Origin: Cupriavidus sp. P-10
GTDB taxonomy: Bacteria > Pseudomonadota > Gammaproteobacteria > Burkholderiales > Burkholderiaceae
Assembly: GCF_003402535.2 (NCBI RefSeq)
Contig: NZ_AP025171.1
Coordinates: 1,116,001 to 1,180,000 of the forward strand
Reading direction: 5' to 3'
Length of the DNA stretch: 64,000 nucleotides
How positions within the stretch are numbered: the stretch's first letter is position 1; every line of letters begins with the position of its first letter. Position numbers and translations under genes: made by a program. The notes under the pieces are model-generated. The model was not told the DNA's origin, made no database searches, and worked only from the letters and a program-made list of their open reading frames with translations. This document shows, in pieces, positions 61,804 to 64,000 of this stretch.

Positions 61804-62910
61804 AGTGTTGCCAAAGTGCAACGAGCCCTGGCTCGGACTGTTCCCAACTTTGTCCCCTTTGTAGCCAGCGCTTGCAGCATGGCCATGCCTGCGCGGCGAC
61901 CCGCCGCCGCCCGCGCGAAGGCCGTCGGCCTATTACAAAATCCGATTCGTGCGCCGCCTTCGCCGGTCCTCGGTGAGTAATAAAACCTCGGAAAGTACTG
62001 ACTCCCAAAACAAGCGCGGGTGACACCGCCGCCGAGGCGATGCACGCGGGATTGCCTCTTGCATTCGCAGAAATACCATAGGGTTTATGCCCATTTCTCA
62101 GAGACAACGCCCTCATCTTGTGTCTATGTGACTCCACACCAAGTTTTGAGGCGAACCAGGCACCTGTGATGCCTGAGATCGGTTGGTGGCTTGGCCCCGG
62201 TGCTCGGATCATGTGTGCAGTATACATCACACAGTTATCAGGATAATAAATGAATTGATTATACAATCGGCTAATGTGATTGTTGTTGGAGTGATTTAAT
62301 CCTGATTTTTAGAGCGTTCACGAACCCGATTATTTAAGTGTTTTAATATTAACTTGTGCCAAATATTTGCGTCGGATTAATCGTATTCTGCATTGCAGCA
62401 AAAAAAGTATGATAGAGCCTGAAACCCAATGTGGGCACGGATCTCGGCAGTGTCGAGAGGGCCACTAAACGGTTTGTACGTGGACAATAGGACACCTTTC
62501 ACCTGTACAAAGTGATGTCACCCCCCTTTTGGAGTATGTGAGTGAAAAGTTGTTACAGGATGTTGTCTATGCTGCAGGTGCACCGTATTATTGCGCGCTG
62601 TCAACGCGACGGCCGCGCAAAAGCAGCCGCCCGGTACAAAAAAAGACCAGATTCGAATAATGAACGCAGTCGTTCAGGGAGCGGTTGGGGGCCAAACGCC
62701 CGCAGCCTTGATGTCAATGTCCAGTCTGCAGCCTTGGGCAACCGTGTCGGCATCCGCCGAGGGGCCTCTGCGCGGCTCGCGGATGCCACGCGGAAGCGTA
62801 GTCGCGGCACAACGCTTTAGCGCTGAATGCGTCACATTTGATGCGTGGGCCAACCCACGCATCTCAGATACGCCTGTCTTCGGCACGCCAGATCCAAGCG
62901 GCACGAAGCT
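61804..62910. other. Long non-coding, partly AT-rich region before the capsule genes
   Basis: More than 1 kb with no gene I can support. About 62220-62420 is strikingly AT-rich for this window. An inverted repeat TTTGTAC (62473-62479) / GTACAAA (62505-62511) lies further on. A -10-like TATGAT is at 62408-62413 without a clear -35. It probably holds the regulatory region for capsule export; no complete JUMPstart/ops element was recognised. Confidence 0.6.
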
Positions 62911-63702
62911 ATGAGCCGGACCTCAGTCCGGTCGGACGTCTCCGTCGCGGTTTCCGTTTGGAAGGCGCTGTTCCTGCGCGAGGCCAGCGCTCGCCTGGCT
63001 TCCGGCCGCGCAGCCTGGCTATGGATCCTGGTCGAGCCTGCTGCTCACATCATCTTCCTGATGGTGGTTGTTGGTGTGATCCGGCACCGCGTAATGGCAG
63101 ATGCCAATATTGAAGTTTTTCTGTTGGTTGGCATTTGGGGCTTCTTTCTCGTGCGCAACGTGGCGAGTCGCTGCATGGAGGCGGTCAGCGCTAATCAGGC
63201 GCTGTTTGCCTACAGGCAAGTGCAGCCAGTAGATACCGTGCTGGTCCGGGCAAGCCTCGAGGTTGTCGTCAACATCATTGTTGGCGCGGTACTGTTGGCC
63301 GCGCTCGCGATGTTTGACATCGATATCTGGCCAAGCGATCCGCTTTTTGTCATCTGGGCGGCCTTCCTGTTATGGGTGTTCGGCCTGGGCCTGGGCCTGA
63401 TCTTCTCCGTCATTGGAAAGTTGTCCTCCGAAGGCGGCAAGCTTATCCGTCTTACGTTCATGCCCTTGTACTTCCTGTCGGCGGTGATGTATCCCGTCTC
63501 GAGTCTGCCGCGGGGTATGCGAGAAGCGGTTCTCGTCAATCCGATCGTCCATGGCCTTGAGGCAATGCGGACGGGGTACTTTGCGGCCTATCGCGGCGAG
63601 GCGCATATCAGCCTCGGCTATCTGGCCTTCGCCGCATTGGTTTCCGTGTTTCTCGGGCTTGCGCTGCATGCGCGGTTCTCTACAAAGCTGGTGGCGCAAT
63701 GA
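62911..63702 (+). CDS. kpsM: Capsule polysaccharide ABC exporter permease
   Basis: A 263-residue ABC-2-type permease of the KpsM family, with about six membrane segments and a short cytoplasmic N-terminus (VWKALFLREASARLASGRAA, WLWILVEPAAHIIFLMVVVG). The conserved MPLYFLSAVMYPVSSLP and NPIVHGLEAMR segments are present. The ATG at 62911 is taken; upstream frames do not look coding. It overlaps kpsT as ATGA. It exports group 2-type capsule polysaccharide across the inner membrane. Confidence 0.92.
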   Translation: MSRTSVRSDVSVAVSVWKALFLREASARLASGRAAWLWILVEPAAHIIFLMVVVGVIRHRVMADANIEVFLLVGIWGFFLVRNVASRCMEAVSANQALFAYRQVQPVDTVLVRASLEVVVNIIVGAVLLAALAMFDIDIWPSDPLFVIWAAFLLWVFGLGLGLIFSVIGKLSSEGGKLIRLTFMPLYFLSAVMYPVSSLPRGMREAVLVNPIVHGLEAMRTGYFAAYRGEAHISLGYLAFAALVSVFLGLALHARFSTKLVAQ

Positions 63703-64000
63703 TTGAGATAAGGGATATCCACAAGCGATATCGCTCCAGTCACGGATCCAGATGGGTGCTCAAGGGTGTGACGTTCAACATCCCGCCTCGCTGCAGGTTA
63801 GCGTTGATCGGTGCAAACGGCGCGGGTAAATCAACGCTGCTGCGCCTGGTGGGCGGGATCGACCAACCAAACCAGGGGCGCATCGTACGAAACTGCCGCG
63901 TCTCCTGGCCGCTCGGCTTGTCAGGTGGCTTCCAGGGATCGCTCAGCGGCAGACAGAACACCAAGTTTGTCTGCCGCATACATGGTGTTAACGGCGATCT
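63699..64000 (+). CDS. kpsT: Capsule polysaccharide ABC exporter ATPase (3' partial)
   Basis: The first 100 residues of a KpsT-type ATPase, cut by the window end. It starts MIEIRDIHKRYRSSHGSRWV and has Walker A GANGAGKSTLLRL, followed by GRIVRNCRVSWPLGLSGGF and the family-typical QGSLSGRQNTKFVCRIHG. It is coupled to kpsM by an ATGA overlap. The rest of the capsule locus should follow. Confidence 0.92.
   Translation, partial: MIEIRDIHKRYRSSHGSRWVLKGVTFNIPPRCRLALIGANGAGKSTLLRLVGGIDQPNQGRIVRNCRVSWPLGLSGGFQGSLSGRQNTKFVCRIHGVNGD

Noticed and set aside
62542..62820. A possible 92-residue gene with GGAG before a GTG start
   Set aside because: After the first few residues the sequence is low-complexity Arg/Ser/Ala with no family or conserved pattern; a longer overlapping frame at 62591 looks equally random.

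Overview
The window is GC-rich DNA that looks like a chromosome or megaplasmid of a betaproteobacterium of the Burkholderiaceae, most likely Cupriavidus or a close relative. This is an inference from three things: the dense GC-rich codon use, three separate Bug-type (tripartite tricarboxylate family) periplasmic receptors beside catabolic operons, and the mix of LysR, TetR and NtaA/DszA-type genes. No rRNA, tRNA or CRISPR array was seen.

Layout. 1-8.2 kb: an operon with a stand-alone carboxyltransferase (cut by the window start), a biotin carboxylase/BCCP/carboxyltransferase fusion, a double-domain CaiB-type CoA-transferase and a Bug receptor. 8.2-14.8 kb: two divergent operons, each pairing an uptake system (SsuABC-like ABC transporter, or a Bug receptor) with an NtaA/SnaA/DszA flavin monooxygenase. 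14.9-21.5 kb: two MFS exporters (the first probably frameshifted near its end), a TetR regulator, an Old-Yellow-Enzyme reductase, a broken TnpB gene and a VOC protein. 21.7-27.4 kb: a micro membrane protein, a two-component system, a lipoprotein and a Crp-like regulator, with an intergenic region rich in inverted repeats. 27.5-34.9 kb: acyl-CoA synthetase, several small hypotheticals, an AGE-family isomerase and two hydrolases.

34.9-38.4 kb is the most unusual part: two tandem paralogous cassettes. Each has a promoter whose spacer is a palindromic operator, an 84-nt leader ending in a terminator, a second operator, a secreted protein built of 12-residue repeats, a 32-33-residue membrane microprotein and a TetR regulator. 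The two regulators have nearly identical DNA-binding domains but diverged sensor domains.

38.4-41.1 kb: a LysR gene, an M14 peptidase and an alpha/beta hydrolase. 41.3-43.0 kb: a possible glycan or lipid-related transferase. 43.2-47.8 kb: Tat-exported phospholipase C, a small lipoprotein and a phosphoesterase-like lipoprotein. 48.0-50.6 kb: a cyanide-insensitive-type cytochrome bd oxidase with a small accessory subunit. 51.0-53.0 kb: a TauE/SafE permease gene split by an intact tnpB element. 53.0-60.5 kb: a LysR gene divergent from a sugar-acid catabolic operon (Bug receptor, UxaA/GarD-like dehydratase, aldehyde dehydrogenase, HpaI-type aldolase, FAD-linked 2-hydroxyacid oxidase). 60.7-61.8 kb: an MBL-fold hydrolase. 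About 1.1 kb of partly AT-rich non-coding DNA follows, then the start of a capsule-export locus (kpsM, kpsT) that runs off the end.
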